DNA of 64,000 nt, from assembly GCF_900142205.1 (NCBI RefSeq), contig NZ_FRAA01000001.1:1324796-1388795 (forward strand). The letters run 5' to 3'. The position numbers and the translations under genes are program-made. The notes beneath the pieces were generated by a model. The model worked only from the letters and a program-made list of their open reading frames with translations. It did no database searches and was not told the DNA's origin. Shown here one piece after another: positions 62,756-64,000 of the stretch. This stretch comes from Reichenbachiella agariperforans (GTDB lineage Bacteria > Bacteroidota > Bacteroidia > Cytophagales > Cyclobacteriaceae). Position 1 is the first letter of the stretch; each line of letters opens with the position of its first letter.

Positions 62756-64000
62756 GTGCAAAAAGATTACAAAAGATACACCATTACTTCAGCCCTACCC
62801 TATGCGAACGGCCCGCTACACATCGGTCATATCGCAGGAGCGTATTTACCTGCCGACATCTATGTGCGCTTTCTTCGCGCCAGAGGCAAAGAAGTGACCT
62901 ACGTATGTGGCAGTGACGAACATGGTGCTGCGATCACGCTACGTGCCAAAAAAGAAGGAACTACCCCACAGGCCATCATTGACAAATATCATCAGATCAA
63001 TAAAGATACTTTTGAGAAATTCGGGATTGACTTTGACATCTATCACCGCACTTCATCACCGATTCATCATGAGACCTCACAGGAATTCTTCACCAATCTC
63101 TATGACAAAGGAGAGTTCGTCGAGAAGCAATCAGAGCAATTCTATGACGAGGAATACAACCAATTCCTCGCAGATCGATATGTCACCGGGACATGTCCTA
63201 ACTGTGCCTATGATGCCGCCTACGGAGACCAGTGCGAAAAATGTGGCACATCCCACAACTCCACCGACCTTATCAACCCAAAGTCTACACTGAGTGGCAA
63301 AACACCTATCTTAAAATCTACCAAGCACTGGTATCTGCCACTAGACAAATATCAGCCATGGCTCGAAAGATGGCTCATAGAAGGCAAACAAGGACAATGG
63401 AAACCCAACGTCTACGGGCAGTGTAGTTCTTGGCTCAAAGCAGGCCTACAGCCTCGTGCCATGACCAGAGACCTAGACTGGGGAGTAGATGTGCCACTAC
63501 CTGATGCAGAAGGCAAAAAACTATACGTATGGCTCGATGCGCCTATCGGGTACATCTCTGCGACCAAAGCTTGGGCCGCAGAAAAAGGAAAAAATTGGGA
63601 AGACTACTGGAAAACACAGAAGAAAAAAGAAGATGAATCATGTTTGATTCACTTCATCGGCAAGGACAACATCGTCTTTCACTGTATCATATTTCCTGCG
63701 ATCCTACATGCGCACGGTGACTACATCTTACCACAGAATGTACCTGCCAATGAGTTCTTGAACCTAGAAGGAGAGAAAATCTCTACGTCTCGCAACTGGG
63801 CGGTCTGGCTACACGAGTATCTCGAGGATTTCCCCGAGAAGGAAGATGTACTCAGATACGTATTGTGTTCTAATGCCCCAGAGTCCAAAGACAATGACTT
63901 TACTTGGAAAGACTTCCAGGCCAGAAACAACAATGAATTAGTCGCGATCTATGGCAATTTCGTCAATAGAGCGGTAGTACTAACGCACAAATACTTCGAC
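62756..64000 (+). CDS. metG: Methionyl-tRNA synthetase (3' end beyond the window)
   Basis: 415 codons up to the window edge, with no stop inside. The start is a GTG at 62756 ([35 protein letters not shown]); there is no ATG nearby and an exact -7 element precedes it. Visible motifs: HIGH-type LHIGHIAG, the zinc knuckle CPNC...[42 protein letters not shown], and the KMSKS equivalent KISTSRNW. Long Bacteroidota MetRS usually carries a C-terminal tRNA-binding domain, which would lie beyond 64000. Charges initiator and elongator tRNA-Met. Confidence 0.97.
   Translation, partial: MQKDYKRYTITSALPYANGPLHIGHIAGAYLPADIYVRFLRARGKEVTYVCGSDEHGAAITLRAKKEGTTPQAIIDKYHQINKDTFEKFGIDFDIYHRTSSPIHHETSQEFFTNLYDKGEFVEKQSEQFYDEEYNQFLADRYVTGTCPNCAYDAAYGDQCEKCGTSHNSTDLINPKSTLSGKTPILKSTKHWYLPLDKYQPWLERWLIEGKQGQWKPNVYGQCSSWLKAGLQPRAMTRDLDWGVDVPLPDAEGKKLYVWLDAPIGYISATKAWAAEKGKNWEDYWKTQKKKEDESCLIHFIGKDNIVFHCIIFPAILHAHGDYILPQNVPANEFLNLEGEKISTSRNWAVWLHEYLEDFPEKEDVLRYVLCSNAPESKDNDFTWKDFQARNNNELVAIYGNFVNRAVVLTHKYFD

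Overview
The window reads as the chromosome of a free-living, polysaccharide-degrading member of the Bacteroidota, most likely a marine-type Cytophagales relative (the phylum is well supported; the order is my inference). Support comes from a SusC/SusD pair, many lipoproteins with a Cys lipobox, start sites without clear Shine-Dalgarno sequences, several TAnnTTTG-type -7 promoter elements, and Bacteroidota-style housekeeping proteins.

Layout. 1-2250: a sulfatase-modifying-factor-like secreted protein and a lone unknown gene. 2500-5870: a repeat-rich accessory island. A 140-bp direct repeat (2658-2797 and 5670-5809) brackets a ParE-type toxin-antitoxin pair, a Crp/Fnr regulator, and a two-gene unit (MBL-fold and SnoaL-like proteins). 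An Fnr-like palindrome lies in front of that two-gene unit. 6037-7446: a cytochrome P450. 7591-23112: a xylan/beta-glucan utilisation locus. GH3, SusC, SusD, a VCBS/ASPIC lipoprotein and GH10 lie in one minus-strand run; GH43 converges on it and GH5 diverges from it. 23335-28594: a coiled-coil protein, then an aspS / outer-membrane beta-barrel / response regulator / DUF2721 operon, then a secreted unknown and tadA. 28701-33895: superoxide dismutase, rpmA-rplU, and nrdB-nrdA behind a long, potentially folded leader. 34011-34578: a CopG-like/MazF toxin-antitoxin pair with a perfect 17-bp-arm operator. 34630-39832: a CFA-like methyltransferase, ribD, prmC, an acyltransferase and rluD. 40009-45798: a four-gene unit (LPP20-like, DUF4384, WD40-caspase, TerB-like). 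45913-48184: an EgtB/EgtD-like pair. 48240-53676: tRNA-Leu(GAG), M42 peptidase, GH3-type acyl-amido synthetase, dxr and rseP. 53700-55130: a gene-free, repeat-rich stretch with a 41-bp tandem repeat. 55136-62669: a sugar isomerase-like secreted protein, a chimeric chemoreceptor and a degenerate transglutaminase-fold protein. metG runs off the right edge.

How the genes work together. The utilisation locus encodes capture (SusD, VCBS lipoprotein), outer-membrane import (SusC) and depolymerisation (GH10, GH43, GH3, GH5) of a xylan-like glycan. It has no recognisable regulator of its own. The strongest candidates for little-described biology are: (i) the 1267-residue protein at 56971-60774, which joins a hybrid-two-component-type periplasmic propeller and Y_Y_Y sensor to a methyl-accepting chemotaxis output and is flanked by 32-bp direct repeats; (ii) the exported WD40-caspase operon at 40009-45798; (iii) the repeat-bounded island at 2658-5809 with its apparent self-contained Crp/Fnr circuit. 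All family calls were made by eye from sequence motifs; no database search was run.
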